Source of the DNA: Petrolisthes cinctipes
Taxonomy: Eukaryota; Arthropoda; Malacostraca; Decapoda; Porcellanidae
Direction of reading: 5' to 3'
NCBI GenBank assembly: GCA_033782935.1
Contig: JAWQEG010000723.1
Location: forward strand, 868,001 to 932,000
DNA length: 64,000 nt
Part shown: positions 23,596 through 37,349 of the stretch, piece after piece
Layout of the letters: each line of letters opens with the position of its first letter
Numbering within the stretch: the stretch's first letter is position 1
Made by a program: the position numbers and the translations under genes
Notes under the pieces: generated by a model
Database searches by the model: none
Seen by the model: only the letters and a program-made list of their open reading frames with translations
What the model was told of the DNA's origin: nothing

Positions 23596-26540
23596 GTAGG
23601 CATGTACAGATCGCTTCTGGGACCCCTAAATATCGAATTTTCGGGTGTTTTGGGACTGAATTTGAGATATCGACTTTTTGGCACCTAAAAGATCGATTTT
23701 TAGCATGTTTTTAGCCTATATTTTGAAAATATTCTAGCACTGTACAGATTGCTTCTGGGACCCCAAAATATTGAATTTTCGGGTGTTTTAAGCCTGAATT
23801 TGAGATATAAACAGGTACAGAAGATACATGCAAATATGGACTTTGGGCACCAAAAATACCGATTTTCAGCATGTTTTGGGCCTGAATTTTGAAAATACTC
23901 TAACACGGAGTAGGCTTGTACAGATCGCTTCTGGGACCCCAAAATATCGAATTTGCGGGTGTTTAGGGCCAGAATTTGAGATATAAACGGGTACAGAAGA
24001 TGAATGCACATATCGACTTTTGGGCACCTAAAAGATCGATTTTCAGTATGTTTTTGGCTTGTATTTTGAAAATACTCTAACACGGAGTAGGCATGTACAG
24101 ATTCCTTCTGGGACCTCTAAATATCGAATTTTCGGGTGTTTTGGGACTGAATTTGAGATATCGATTTTTTGGCACATAAAATGTCGATTTTTAGCATGTT
24201 TTTAGCCTATATTTTGAAAAAATTCTAGCACTGTGTAGGCATGTACAGATTGCTTCTGGGACCCCAAAATATTGAATTTTCGGGTGTTTTGAGCCTGAAT
24301 TTGAGATATAAACGGGTACAGAAGATTCATGCACATATTGACTTTGGGCATCTAAAATATCGATTTTCAGCATGTTTTGGGCCTGTATTTTGAAAATACT
24401 CTAACACTGAGTAGGCATGTACAGATTGCTTCTGGGACCCCAAAATATTGAGTTTTCGGGTGTTTTGAGCCTGAATTTGAGATATAAACGGGTACTGAAG
24501 ATGCATGCACATATCGACTTTTGTGCACCTAAAAGATCGATTTTCAGTATGTTTTGAGCATGTATTTTGAAAATACTCTAACACGGAGTAGGCATGTAGA
24601 GATACCTTCTGGGACCTCAAAATATCGAATTTTCGGGTGTTTTTGGACTTAATTTGAGATATCGACTTTTTGGCACCTAAAATGTCGATTTTTAGCATGT
24701 TTTTAGCCTATATTTTTAAAATATTCTAGCACTCTGTAGGCATGTACAGATTGCTTCTGGGAAACCAAAATATTGAATTTTCGGGTGTTTTGAGCCTGAA
24801 TTTGAGATATAAACGGGTACAGAAGATACATGCACATATTGACTTTTAGCATCTAAAATATCGATTTTCAGCATGTTTTGGGCCTGTATTTTGAAAATAC
24901 TCTAACACGGAGTAGGCATTTACAGATCGCTTCTGGGACCCCTAAATATCGAATTTTCGGGTGTTTTGGGACTGAATTTGAGATATCGACTTTTTGGCAC
25001 CTAAAAGATCGATTTTTAGCATGTTTTTAGCCTATATTTTGAAAATATTCTACCACTGTACAGATTGCTTCTGTGACCCCAAAATATTGAATTTTCGGGT
25101 GTTTTAAGCCTGAATTTGAGATATAAACAGGTACAGAAGATACATGCAAATATGGACTTTTGGCACCAAAAATATCGATTTTCAGCATGTATTGGGCCTG
25201 AATTTTGAAAATACTCTAACACGGAGTAGGTATGTACAGATCGCTTCTGGGACCCCAAAATATCGAATTTTCGGGTGTTTAGGGCCAGAATTTGAGATAT
25301 AAACGGGTACAGAAGATGCATGCACATATCGACTTTTGGGCACCTAAAAGATCGATTTTCAGTATGTTTTTGGCCTGTATTTTGAAAATACTCTAACACG
25401 GAGTAGGCATGTACAGATACCTTCTGGGACCACTAAATATCGAATTTTCGGGTGTTTTGGGACTGAATTTGAGATATCGATTTTTTGGCATCTAAAATAT
25501 CGATTTTCAGCATGTTTTGGGCCTGTATTTTGAAAATACTCTAACACTGAGTAGGCATGTACAGATTGCTTTTGGGACCCCAAAATATTGAATTTTCGGG
25601 TGTTTTGAGCCTGAATTTGAGATATAAACGGGTACTGAAGATGCATGCACATATCGACTTTTGTGCACCTAAAAGATCGATTTTCAGTATGTTTTGAGCA
25701 TGTATTTTGAAAATACTCTAACACGGAGTAGGCATGTACAGATCGCTTCTGGGACCCCTAAATATAGAATTTTCGGGTGTTTTGGGACTGAATTTGAGAT
25801 ATCGACTTTTTGGCACCTAAAAGATCGATTTTTAGCATGTTTTTAGCCTATATTTAGAAAATATTCTAGCACTGTGTAGGCATGTACAGATTGCTTCTGG
25901 GACCCCAAAATATTGAATTTTCGGGTGTTTTGAGCCTGAATTTGAGATATAAACGGGTACAGAAGATACATGCACATATTGACTTTAGGCATCTAAAATA
26001 TCGATTTTCAGCATGTTTTGGGCCTGTATTTTGAAAATACTCTAACACTGAGTAGGCATGTACAGATTGCTTCTGGGACCCCAAAATATTGAATTTTCGG
26101 GTGTTTTGAGCCTGAATTTGAGATATAAACGGGTACTGAAGATGCATGCACATATCGACTTTTGTGCACCTAAAAGATCGATTTTCAGTATGTTTTGAGC
26201 ATGTATTTTGAAAATACTCTAACACGGAGTAGGCATGTACAGATCGCTTCTGGGACCCCTAAATATCGAATTTTCGGGGGTTTTGGGACTGAATTTGAGA
26301 TATCGACTTTTTGGCACCTAAAAGACCGATTTTTAGCATGTTTTTAGCCTATATTTTGAAAATATTCTAGCACTGTACAGATTGCTTCTGGGACCCCAAA
26401 ATATTGAATTTTCGGGTGTTTTGAGCCTGAATTTGAGATATAAACGGGTACAGAAGATACATGCACATATTGACTTTGGGCACCAAAAATATCGATTTTC
26501 AGCATGTTTTGGGCCTGAATTTTGAAAATACTCTAACACG
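23596..26540 (+). repeat. 3773-bp higher-order unit, copy 3, truncated and diverged
   Basis: The alpha part follows the same register to about 24580, then a segment near 24590-24900 carries other variants ('catgtagagatacc', 'ggacttaatttgag', 'actctgtagg'). Register and markers resume at about 25016 and run into beta (25728 onwards, with 'aaatatagaatttt' and 'aaagaccgattttta'). The copy loses its partner in the later part of beta near 26540. It looks like a third copy later patched by exchange with another part of the array. Confidence 0.75.
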
Positions 26541-27222
26541 GAGTTAGGCATGTACAGATCGCTTCTGGGACCCCAAAATATCGAATTTTCAGGTGTTTAG
26601 GGACAGAATTTGAGATATAAACGGGTACAGAAGATGCATGCACATATCGACTTTTGGGCACCTAAAAGATCGATTTTCAGTATGTTTTTGGCCTGTATTT
26701 TGAAAATACTCTAACACGGAGTAGGCATGTACAGATTGCTTCTGGGACCCCAAAATATTGAATTTTCGGGTGTTTTGAGCCTGAATTTGAGATATAAACG
26801 GGTACAGAAGATACATGCACATATTGACTTTGGGCACCAAAAATATCGATTTTCAGTATGTTTTGAGCATGTATTTTGAAAATACTCTAACACGGAGTAG
26901 GCATGTACAGATCGCTTCTGGGACCCCTAAATATCGAATTTTCGGGTGTTTTGGGACTGAATTTGAGATATCGACTTTTTGGCAACTAAAATATCGATTT
27001 TCAGCATGTTTTTAACCCTGAATTTTGAAAATACTCTAACACGGAGTAGGCATGTACAGATCGCTTCTGGGACCCCTAAATATCGAATTTTCGGGTGTTT
27101 AGGGCCAGAATTTGAGATATAAACGGGTACAGAAGATGCATGCACATATCGACTTTTGGGCACCTAAAAGATCGATTTTCAGTATGTTTTTGGCCTGTAT
27201 TTTGAAAATACTCTAACACTTA

Positions 27223-27359
27223 GTAGGCATGTAGAGATACCTTCTGGGACCTCTAAATATCGAATTTTCGGGTGTTTTGGGACTTAATTTGAGATATCGA
27301 TTTTTTGGCACCTAAAATGTCGATTTTTAGCCTATATTTTGAAAATATTCTAGCACTCT
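27223..27359 (+). repeat. S2 monomer with 11-bp internal deletion (137 bp)
   Basis: The monomer reads 'gtcgatttttagcctatat' where other S2 copies have an additional 'catgtttttag' between the two 'ttttag' words. The deletion sits between direct repeats of 'tttttag', as expected of replication slippage. I noticed it only once, so it appears recent or not amplified. Confidence 0.85.
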
Positions 27360-30300
27360 GTAGGCATGTACAGATTGCTTCTGGGACCCCAAAATATTGA
27401 ATTTTCGGGTGTTTTGAGCCTGAATTTGAGATATAAACGGGTACAGAAGATACATGCACATATTGACTTTGGGCATCTAAAATATCGATTTTCAGCATGT
27501 TTTGGGCCTGTATTTTGAAAATACTCTAACACTGAGTAGGCATGTACAGATTGCTTCTGGGACCCCAAAATATTGAATTTTCGTGTGTTTTGAGCCTGAA
27601 TTTGAGATATAAACGGGTACTGAAGATGCATGCACATATCGACTTTTGTGCACCTAAAAGATCTATTTTCAGTATGTTTTGAGCATGTATTTTGAAAATA
27701 CTCTAACACGGAGTAGGCTTGTACAGATCGCTTCTGGGACCCCAAAATATCGAATTTGCGGGTGTTTAGGGCCAGAATTTGAGATATAAACGGGTACAGA
27801 AGATGCATGCACATATCGACTTTTGGGCACCTAAAAGATCGATTTTCAGTATGTTTTTGGCTTGTATTTTGAAAATACTCTAACACGGAGTAGGCATGTA
27901 CAGATTCCTTCTGGGACCTCTAAATATCGAATTTTCGGGTGTTTTGGGACTGAATTTGAGATATCGATTTTTTGGCACCTAAAATGTCGATTTTTAGCAT
28001 GTTTTTAGCCTATATTTTGAAAATATTCTAGCACTGTGTAGGCATGTACAGATTGCTTCTGGGACCCCAAAATATTGAATTTTCGGGTGTTTTGAGCCTG
28101 AATTTGAGATATAAACGGGTACAGAAGATTCATGCACATATTGACTTTGGGCATCTAAAATATCGATTTTCAGCATGTTTTGGGCCTGTATTTTGAAAAT
28201 ACTCTAACACTGAGTAGGCATGTACAGATTGCTTCTGGGACCCCAAAATATTGAATTTTCGGGTGTTTTGAGCCTGAATTTGAGATATAAACGGGTACTG
28301 AAGATGCATGCATATATCGACTTTTGTGCACCTAAAAGATCGATTTTCAGTATGTTTTGAGCATGTTTTTTGAAAATACTCTAACACGGAGTAGGCATGT
28401 AGAGATACCTTCTGGGACCTCAAAATATCGAATTTTCGGGTGTTTTGGGACTGAATTTGAGATATCGATTTTTTGGCACCTAAAATGTCGATTTTTAGCA
28501 TGTTTTTAGCCTATATTTTGAAAATATTCTAGCACTCTGTAGGCATGTACAGATTGCTTCTGGGACCCCAAAATATTGAATTTTCGGGTGTTTTGAGCCT
28601 GAATTTGAGATATAAACGGGTACAGAAGATACATGCACATATTGACTTTGGGCATCTAAAATATCGATTTTCAGCATGTTTTGGGCCTGTATTTTGAAAA
28701 TACTCTAACACTGAGTAGGCATGTACAGATTGCTTCTGGGACCCCAAAATATTGAATTTTCGGGTGTTTTGAGCCTGAATTTGAGATATAAACGGGTACT
28801 GAAGATGCATGCACATATCGACTTTTGTGCACCTAAAAGATCTATTTTCAGTATGTTTTGAGCATGTATTTTGAAAATACTCTAACACGGAGTAGGCATG
28901 TACAGATCGCTTCTGGGACCCCTAAATATCAAATTTTCGGGTGTTTTGGGACTGAATTTGAGATATCGACTTTTTGGCACTTAAAAGATCGATTTTTAGC
29001 ATGTTTTTAGCCTATATTTTGAAAATATTCTAGCACTGTACAGATTGCTTCTGGGACCCCAAAATATTGAATTTTCGGGTGTTTTAAGCCTGAATTTGAG
29101 ATATAAACAGGTACAGAAGATACATGCAAATATGGACTTTGGGCACCAAAAATACCGATTTTCAGCATGTTTTGGGCCTGAATTTTGAAAATACTCTAAC
29201 ACGGAGTAGGCTTGTACAGATCGCTTCTGGGACCCCAAAATATCGAATTTTCGGGTGTTTAGGGCCAGAATTTGAGATATAAACGGGTACAGAAGATGCA
29301 TGCACATATCGACTTTTGGGCACCTAAAAGATCGATTTTCAGTATGTTTTTGGCTTGTATTTTGAAAATACTCTAACACGGAGTAGGCATGTACAGATTC
29401 CTTCTGGGACCTCTAAATATCTAATTTTCGGGTGTTTTGGGACTGAATTTGAGATATCGATTTTTTGGCACCTAAAATGTCGATTTTTAGCATGTTTTTA
29501 GCCTATATTTTGAAAATATTCTAGCACTGTGTAGGCATGTACAGATTGCTTCTGGGACCCCAAAATATTGAATTTTCGGGTGTTTTGAGCCTGAATTTGA
29601 GATATAAACGGGTACAGAAGATTCATGCACATATTGACTTTGGGCATCTAAAATATCGATTTTCAGCATGTTTTGGGCCTGTATTTTGAAAATACTCTAA
29701 CACTGAGTAGGCATGTACAGATTGCTTCTGGGACCCCAAAATATTGAATTTTCGGGTGTTTTGAGCCTGAATTTGAGATATAAACGGGTACTGAAGATGC
29801 ATGCACATATCGACTTTTGTGCACCTAAAAGATCGATTTACAGTATGTTTTGAGCATGTATTTTGAAAATACTCTAACACGGAGTAGGCATGTACAGATC
29901 GCTTTTGGGACCTCTAAATATCGAATTTTCGGGTGTTTTGGGACTGAATTTGAGATATCGACTTTTTGGCACCTAAAAGATCGATTTTTAGCATGTTTTT
30001 AGCCTATATTTAGAAAATATTCTAGCACTGTGTAGGCATGTACATATTGCTTCTGGGACCCCAAAATATTGAATTTTCGGGTGTTTTGAGCCTGAATTTG
30101 AGATATAAACGGGTACAGAAGATACATGCACATATTGACTTTTAGCATCTAAAATATCGATTTTCAGTATGTTTTGAGCATGTATTTTGAAAATACTCTA
30201 ACACGGAGTAGGCATGTACAGATCGCTTCTGGGACCCCTAAATATCGAATTTTCGGGTGTTTTGGGACTGAATTTGAGATATCGACTTTTTGGCACCTAA

Positions 30301-31958
30301 AAGATCGATTTTTAGTATGTTTTTAGCCTATATTTTGAAAATATTCTAGCACTGAGTAGGCATGTACAGATTGCTTCTGGGACCCCAAAATATTGAATTT
30401 TCGGGTGTTTTGAGCTTAAATTTGAGATATAAATGGGTACAGAAGATACATGCACATATTGACTTTGGGCACCAAAAATATCGATTTTCAGCATGTTTTG
30501 GGCCTGAATTTTGAAAATACTCTAACACGGAGTAGGCATGTACAGATCGCTTCTGGGACCCCTAAATATCGAATTTTCGGGTGTTTTGGGACTGAATTTG
30601 AGATATCGACTTTTTGGCACCTAAAAGATCGATTTTTAGCATGTTTTGGGCCTGTATTTTGAAAATACTCTAACACTGAGTAGGCATGTACAGATTGCTT
30701 CTGGGACCCCAAAATATATTGAATTTTCGGGTGTTTTGAGCCTGAATTTGAGATATAAACGGGTACTGAAGGTGCATGCACATATCGACTTTTGGGCACC
30801 TAAAAGATCGATTTTCAGTATGTTTTGAGCATGTATTTTGAAAATACTCTAACACGGAGTAGGCATGTACAGATCGCTTCTGGGACCCCTAAATATCGAA
30901 TTTTCGGGTGTTTTGGGACTGAATTTGAGATATCGACTTTTTGGCACCTAAAAGATCGATTATTAGCATGTTTTTAGCTTATATTTTGAAAATATTCTAG
31001 CACTGTACAGATTGCTTCTGGGACCCCAAAATATTGAATTTTCGGGTGTTTTGAGCCTGAATTTGAGATATAAACGGGTACAGAAGATACATGCACATAT
31101 TGACTTTGGGCATCTAAAATATCGATTTTCAGCATGTTTTGGGCCTGTATTTTGAAAATACTCTAACACTGAGTAGGCATGTACAGATTGCTTCTGGGAC
31201 CCCAAAATATTGAATTTTCGGGTGTTTTGAGCCTGAATTTGAGATATAAACGGGTACTGAAGATGCATGCACATATCGACTTTTGTGCACCTAAAAGATC
31301 TATTTTCAGTATGTTTTGAGCATGTATTTTGAAAATACTCTAACACGGAGTAGGCATGTACAGATCGCTTCTGGGACCCCTAAATATCGAATTTTCGGGT
31401 GTTTTGGGACTGAATTTGAGATATCGACTTTTTGGCACCTAAAAGATCGATTTTTAGCATGTTTTTAGCCTATATTTTGAAAATATTCTAGCACTGTACA
31501 GATTGCTTCTGGGACCCCAAAATATTGAATTTTCGGGTGTTTTGAGCCTAAATTTGAGATATAAACAGGTACAGAAGATACATGCACATATTGACTTTGG
31601 GCACCAAAAATATCGATTTTCAGCATGTTTTGGGCCTTAATTTTGAAAATACTCTAACACCGAGTAGGCATGTACAGATCGCTTCTGGGACCCCAAAATA
31701 TCGAACTTTCGGGTGTTTAGGGCCAGAATTTGAGATATAAACGGGTACAGAAGATGCATGCACATATCGACTTTTGTGCACCTAAAAGATCGATTTTCAG
31801 TATGTTTTTGGCCTGTATTTTGAAATTACTCTAACACGGAGTAGGCATGTACAGATACCTTCTGGGACCTCTAAATATCGAATTTTCGGGTGTTTTGGGA
31901 CTGAATTTGAGATATCGATTTTTTGGCACCTAAAATGTCGATTTTTAGCATGTTTTTA

Positions 31959-31963
31959 CTAAA
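31959..31963 (+). other. 5-bp insertion 'ctaaa' in an S2 monomer, first of five
   Basis: The S2 ending reads 'gtttttactaaagcctat' instead of 'gtttttagcctat'. The same insertion occurs at 43661-43665, 47191-47195, 50006-50010 and 51012-51016, always in an S2-type back half. It is a derived mark that can trace copies through the right half of the array. Confidence 0.9.
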
Positions 31964-32346
31964 GCCTATATTTTGAAAATATTCTAGCACTGTGTAGGCA
32001 TGTACAGATTGCTTCTGGGACCCCAAAATATTGAATTTTCGGGTGTTTTGAGCCTGAATTTGAGATATAAACGGGTACAGAAGATACATGCACATATTGA
32101 CTTTGGGCTCCAAAAATATCGATTTTCAGCATGTTTTTGGCCTGAATTTTGAAAATACTCTAACACGGAGTAGGCATGTACAGATCGCTTCTGGGACCCC
32201 AAAATATCGAATTTTCGGGTGTTTAGGGCCAGAATTTGAGATATAAACGGGTACAGAAGATGCATGCACATATCGACTTTTGGGCACCTAAAAGATCGAT
32301 TTTCAGTATATTTTTGGCCTGTATTTTGAAATTACTCTAACACGGA

Positions 32347-33338
32347 ATAGGCATGTACAGATACCTTCTGGGACCTCTAAATATCGAATTTTCGGGTGTT
32401 TTGGGACTGAATTTGATATATCGATTTTTTGGCACCTAAAATGTCGATTTTTAGCATGTTTTTAGCCTATATTTTGAAAATATTCTAGCACTGTGTAGGC
32501 ATGTACAGATTGCTTCTGGGACCCCAAAATATTGAATTTTCGGGTGTTTTGTGCCTGAATTTGAGATATAAACGGGTACAGAAGATACATGCACATATTG
32601 ACTTTGGGCATGAAAAATATCGATTTTCAGCATGTTTTGGGCCTGTATTTTGAAAATACTCTAACACTGAGTCGGCATGTACAGATTGCTTCTGGGACCC
32701 CAAAATATTGAATTTTCGGGTGTTTTGAGCCTGAATTTGAGATATAAACGGGTACTGAAGATGCATGCACATATCGACTTTTGTGCACCTGAAAGATCGA
32801 TTTTCAGTGTGTTTTGAGCATGTATTTTGAAAATACTCTAACACGGAGTAGGCATGTACAGATCGCTTCTGGGACCCCTAAATATCGAATTTTCGGGTGT
32901 TTTGGGACTGAATTTGAGATATCGACTTTTTGGCACCTAAAAGATCGATTTTTAGCATGTTTTTAGCCTATATTTTGAAAATATTCTAGCACTGTACAGA
33001 TTGCTTCTGGGACCCCAAAATATTGAATTTTCGGGTGTTTTGAGCCTGAATTTGAGATATAAACGAGTACAGAAGATACATGCACATATTGACTTTGGGC
33101 ACCAAAAATATCGATTTTCAGCATGTTTTGGGCCTGAATTTTGAAAATACTCTAACACGGAGTAGGCATGTACAGATCGCTTCTGGGACCCCAAAATATC
33201 GAATTTGCGGGTGTTTAGGGCCAGAATTTGAGATATAAACGGGTACAGAAGATGCATGCACATATCGACTTTTGTGCACCTAAAAGATCGATTTTCAGTA
33301 TGTTTTTGGCCTGTATTTTGAAATTACTCTAACACGGA
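32347..33338 (+). repeat. 992-bp hexamer, copy a of a tandem pair
   Basis: The order is S2-B2-C2-S1-B1-C1. The B2 class here carries 'gggcatgaaaaatatcg' and 'gttttgtgcctg', and C2 carries 'cagtgtgttttgagc'. The adjoining copy starts at 33339, and the working offset afterwards is 991 because of one base missing in 'cctaaaattcgattttta' near 33432. Confidence 0.82.
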
Positions 33339-34125
33339 GTAGGCATGTACAGATACCTTCTGGGGCCTCTAAATATCGAATTTTCGGGTGTTTTGGGACT
33401 GAATTTGAGATATCGATTTTTTGGCACCTAAAATTCGATTTTTAGCATGTTTTTAGTCTATATTTTGAAAATATTCTAGCACTGTGTAGGCATGTACAGA
33501 TTGCTTCTGGGACCCCAAAATATTGAATTTTCGGGTGTTTTGTGCCTGAATTTGAGATATAAACGGGTACAGAAGATACATGCACATATTGACTTTGGGC
33601 ATGAAAAATATCGATTTTCAGCATGTTTTGGGCCTGTATTTTGAAAATACTCTAACACTGAGTAGGCATGTACAGATTGCTTCTGGGACCCCAAAATATT
33701 GAATTTTCGGGTGTTTTGAGCCTGAATTTGAGATATAAACGGGTACTGAAGATGCATGCACATATCGACTTTTGTGCACCTAAAAGATCGATTTTCAGTG
33801 TGTTTTGAGCATGTATTTTGAAAATACTCTAACACGGAATAGGCATGTACAGATCGCTTCTGGGACCCCTAAATATCGAATTTTCGGGTGTTTTGGGACT
33901 GAATTTGAGATATCGACTTTTTGGCACCTAAAAGATCGATTTTTAGCATGTTTTTAGCCTATATTTTGAAAATATTCTAGCACTGTACAGATTGCTTCTG
34001 GGACCCCAAAATATTGAATTTTCGGGTGTTTTGAGCCTGAATTTGAGATATAAACGAGTACAGAAGATACATGCACATATTGACTTTGGGCACCAAAAAT
34101 ATCGATTTTCAGCATGTTTTGGGCC
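33339..34125 (+). repeat. 991-bp hexamer, copy b, cut short by a recombinant junction
   Basis: It repeats 32347 onward with the same 'gcatgaaaaatatcg' and 'cagtgtgttttgagc' marks. It stops inside a B1 monomer at about 34126, where the sequence switches to an S1-type tail (see the chimeric monomer at 33985-34150). Confidence 0.8.
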
Positions 34126-34150
34126 TGAATTTTGAAAATATTCTAGCACT
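33985..34150 (+). repeat. Chimeric B1/S1-tail monomer, recombination junction
   Basis: The monomer runs as B1 through 'gttttgggcctgaatttt' and then continues 'gaaaatattctagcactg', which is the tail of a short monomer, followed by the 10-bp-deleted junction 'cactgtacag'. The switch lies in 'ttttgaaaata', common to all classes. The result is two B monomers in succession with no C between them. It marks the left edge of a block carrying alpha-type markers. Confidence 0.85.
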
Positions 34151-34495
34151 GTACAGATTGCTTCTGGGACCCCAAAATATTGAATTTTCGGGTGTTTTAA
34201 GCCTGAATTTGAGATATAAACAGGTACAGAAGATACATGCAAATATGGACTTTGGGCACCAAAAATACCGATTTTCAGCATGTTTTGGGCCTGAATTTTG
34301 AAAATACTCTAACACGGAGTAGGCTTGTACAGATCGCTTCTGGGACCCCAAAATATCGAATTTTCGGGTGTTTAGGGCCAGAATTTGAGATATAAACGGG
34401 TACAGAAGATGCATGCACATATCGACTTTTGGGCACCTAAAAGATCGATTTTCAGTATGTTTTTGGCTTGTATTTTGAAAATACTCTAACACGGA

Positions 34496-37349
34496 GTAGG
34501 CATGTACAGATTCCTTCTGGGACCTCTAAATATCGAATTTTCGGGTGTTTTGGGACTGAATTTGAGATATCGATTTTTTGGCACCTAAAATGTCGATTTT
34601 TAGCATGTTTTTAGCCTATATTTTGAAAATATTCTAGCACTGTGTAGGCATGTACAGATTGCTTCTGGGACCCCAAAATATTGAATTTTCGGGTGTTTTG
34701 AGCCTGAATTTGAGATATAAACGGGTACAGAAGATTCATGCACATATTGACTTTGGGCATCTAAAATATCGATTTTCAGCATGTTTTGGGCCTGTATTTT
34801 GAAAATACTCTAACACTGAGTAGGCATGTACAGATTGCTTCTGGGCCCCCAAAATATTGAATTTTCGGGTGTTTTGAGCCTGAATTTGAGATATAAACGG
34901 GTACTGAAGATGCATGCACATATCGACTTTTGTGCACCTAAAAGATCGAGTTTCAGTATGTTTTGAGCATGTATTTTGAAAATACTCTAACACGGAGTAG
35001 GCATGTACAGATCGCTTCTGGGACCTCTAAATATCGAATTTTCGGGCGTTTTGGGACTGAATTTGAGATATCGACTTTTTGGCACCTAAAAGATCGATTT
35101 TTAGCATGTTTTTAGCCTATATTTTGAAAATATTCTAGCACTGTACAGATTGCTTCTGGGACCCCAAAATATTGAATTTTCGGGTGTTTTGAGCCTGAAT
35201 TTGAGATATAAACGAGTACAGAAGATACATGCACATATTGACTTTGGGCACCAAAAATATCGATTTTCAACATGTTTTGGGCCTGAATTTTGAAAATACT
35301 CTAACACGGAGTAGGCATGTACAGATCGCTTCTGGGACCCCAAAATATCGAATTTGCGGGTGTTTAGGGCCAGAATTTGAGATATAAACGGGTACAGAAG
35401 ATGCATGCACATATCGACTTTTGTGCACCTAAAAGATCGATTTTCAGTATGTTTTTGGCCTGTATTTTGAAAATACTCTAATACGGAGTAGGCATGTACA
35501 GATACCTTCTGGGACCTCTAAATATTGAATTTTCGGGTGTTTTGAGCCTGAATTTCAGATATAAACGGGTACTGAAGATGCATGCACATATTGACTTGGG
35601 CACCAAAAATATCGATTTTCAGCATGTTTTGGGCCTGTATTTTGAAAATACTCTAACACTGAGTAGGCATGTACAGATTGCTTCTGGGACCCCAAAATAT
35701 TGAATTTTCGGGTGTTTTGTGCCTGAATTTGAGATATAAACGGGTACAGAAGATACATGCACATATTGACTTTGGGCACCAAAAATATCGATTTTCAACA
35801 TGTTTTGGGCCTGAATTTTGAAAATACTCTAACACGGAGTAGGCATGTACAGATCGCTTCTGGGACCCCAAAATATCGAATTTGCGGGTGTTTAGGGCCA
35901 GAATTTGAGATATAAACGGGTACAGAAGATGCATGCACATATCGACTTTTGTGCACCTAAAAGATCGATTTTCAGTATGTTTTTGGCCTGTATTTTGAAA
36001 ATACTCTAATACGGAGTAGGCATGTACAGATACCTTCTGGGACCTCTAAATATTGAATTTTCGGGTGTTTTGAGCCTGAATTTCAGATATAAACGGGTAC
36101 TGAAGATGCATGCACATATTGACTTGGGCACCAAAAATATCGATTTTCAGCATGTTTTGGGCCTGTATTTTGAAAATACTCTAACACTGAGTAGGCATGT
36201 ACAGATTGCTTCTGGGACCCCAAAATATTGAATTTTCGGGTGTTTTGAGCCTGAATTTGATATATAAACGGGTACTGAAGATGCATGCACATATCGACTT
36301 TTGTGCACCTAAAAGATCGATTTTCAGTTTGTTTTGAGCATGTATTTTGAAAATAGTCTAACACGGAGTAGGCATGTACAGATCGCTTCTGGGACCCCTA
36401 AATATCGAATTTTCGGGTGTTTTGGGACTGAATTTGAGATATCGACTTTTTGGCACCTAAAAGATCGATTTTTAGCATGTTTTTAGACTATATTTTAAAA
36501 ATATTCTAGCACTGTACAGATTGCTTCTGGGACCCCAAAATATTGAATTTTCGGGTGTTTTAAACCTGAATTTGAGATATAAACGGGTACAGAAGATACA
36601 TGCACATATTGACTTTGGGCACCAAAAATATCGATTTTCAGCATGTTTTGGGCCTGAATTTTGAAAATACTCTAACACGGAGTAGGCATGTACAGATTGC
36701 TTCTGGGACCCCAAAATATCGAATTTTCGGGTGTTTAGGGCCAGAATTTGAGATATAAACGGATACAGAAGATGCATGCACATATCGACTTTTGTGCACC
36801 TAAAAGATCGATTTTCAGTATGCTTTTGGCCTGGATTTTGAAAATACTCTAACACGGAGTAGGCATGTACAGATACCTTCTGGGACCTCTAAATATCGAA
36901 TTTTCGGGTGTTTTTGGACTGAATTTAAGATATCGATTTTTTGGCACCTAAAATGTCGATTTTTAGCATGTTTTTAGCCTATATTTTGAAAATATTTTAG
37001 CACTGTACAGATTGCTTCTGGGACCCCAAAATATTGAATTTTCGGGTGTTTTGAGCCTGAATTTGAGATATAAACGGGTACAGAAGATACATGCACATAT
37101 TGACTTTGGGCACCAAAAATATCGATTTTCAGCATGTTTTGGGCCTGAATTTTGAAAATACTCTAACACGGAGTAGGCATGTACAGATCGCTTCTGGGAC
37201 CCCAAAATATCGAATTTTCGGGTGTTTAGGGCCAGAATTTGAGATATAAACGGGTACAGAAGATGCATGCACATATCGACTTTTGGGCACCTAAAAGATC
37301 GATTTTCAGTATGTTTTTGGCCTGTATTTTGAAAATACTCTAACACTTA
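34496..37349 (+). repeat. 2854-bp higher-order unit (17-mer), copy 1
   Basis: Seventeen monomers with start-to-start spacings 148, 176, 177, 138, 176, 177, 175, 176, 177, 175, 177, 138, 176, 177, 138, 176 and 177, which sum to 2854. Marks include 'ctgggcccccaaaatattg', 'gatcgagtttcag', 'tcgggcgttttgggac', 'gatttcaacatg'-type B1, 'ctaatacggagtagg', 'gattgacttgggcacc'-type shortened B, 'cagtttgttttgagc', 'aaaatagtctaac' and 'atgcttttggcctgg'. Strict agreement with copy 2 starts at 34513, because 34512 differs. Confidence 0.9.
35143..36367 (+). repeat. Run of seven long monomers without a short monomer (local 528-bp trimer)
   Basis: Monomer starts at 35311, 35488, 35663, 35839, 36016 and 36191 follow one another with spacings of 175-177 bp, so no short form intervenes. 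The S2 position is taken by a long chimera: S2-like front ('gataccttctgggacctc') with B/C2-like body ('aatattgaatttt', 'gggtactgaagatgc', 'gacttgggcacc'). The segment repeats internally at 528 bp (175+176+177). The run recurs at 37997-39221 as part of the 2854-bp duplication. Confidence 0.85.

Larger units (their letters stand above)
26541..34495 (+). repeat. Array zone: mosaic of trimers and hexamers
   Basis: This stretch holds ordinary monomers with changing order. It includes a complete 992-bp hexamer at 28892-29883 that carries alpha-type marks ('gcaaatatggac', 'gtaggcttgtacag', 'gattccttct', 'gaagattcatg'), an S1-B1-chimera-C2 run near 30208-30858 like block beta, and a pair of about 991-bp units near 32347-34125. 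Small unique changes include an extra 'at' in 'aaaatatattgaatttt' near 30716. No gene or foreign insert is seen. Confidence 0.85.
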
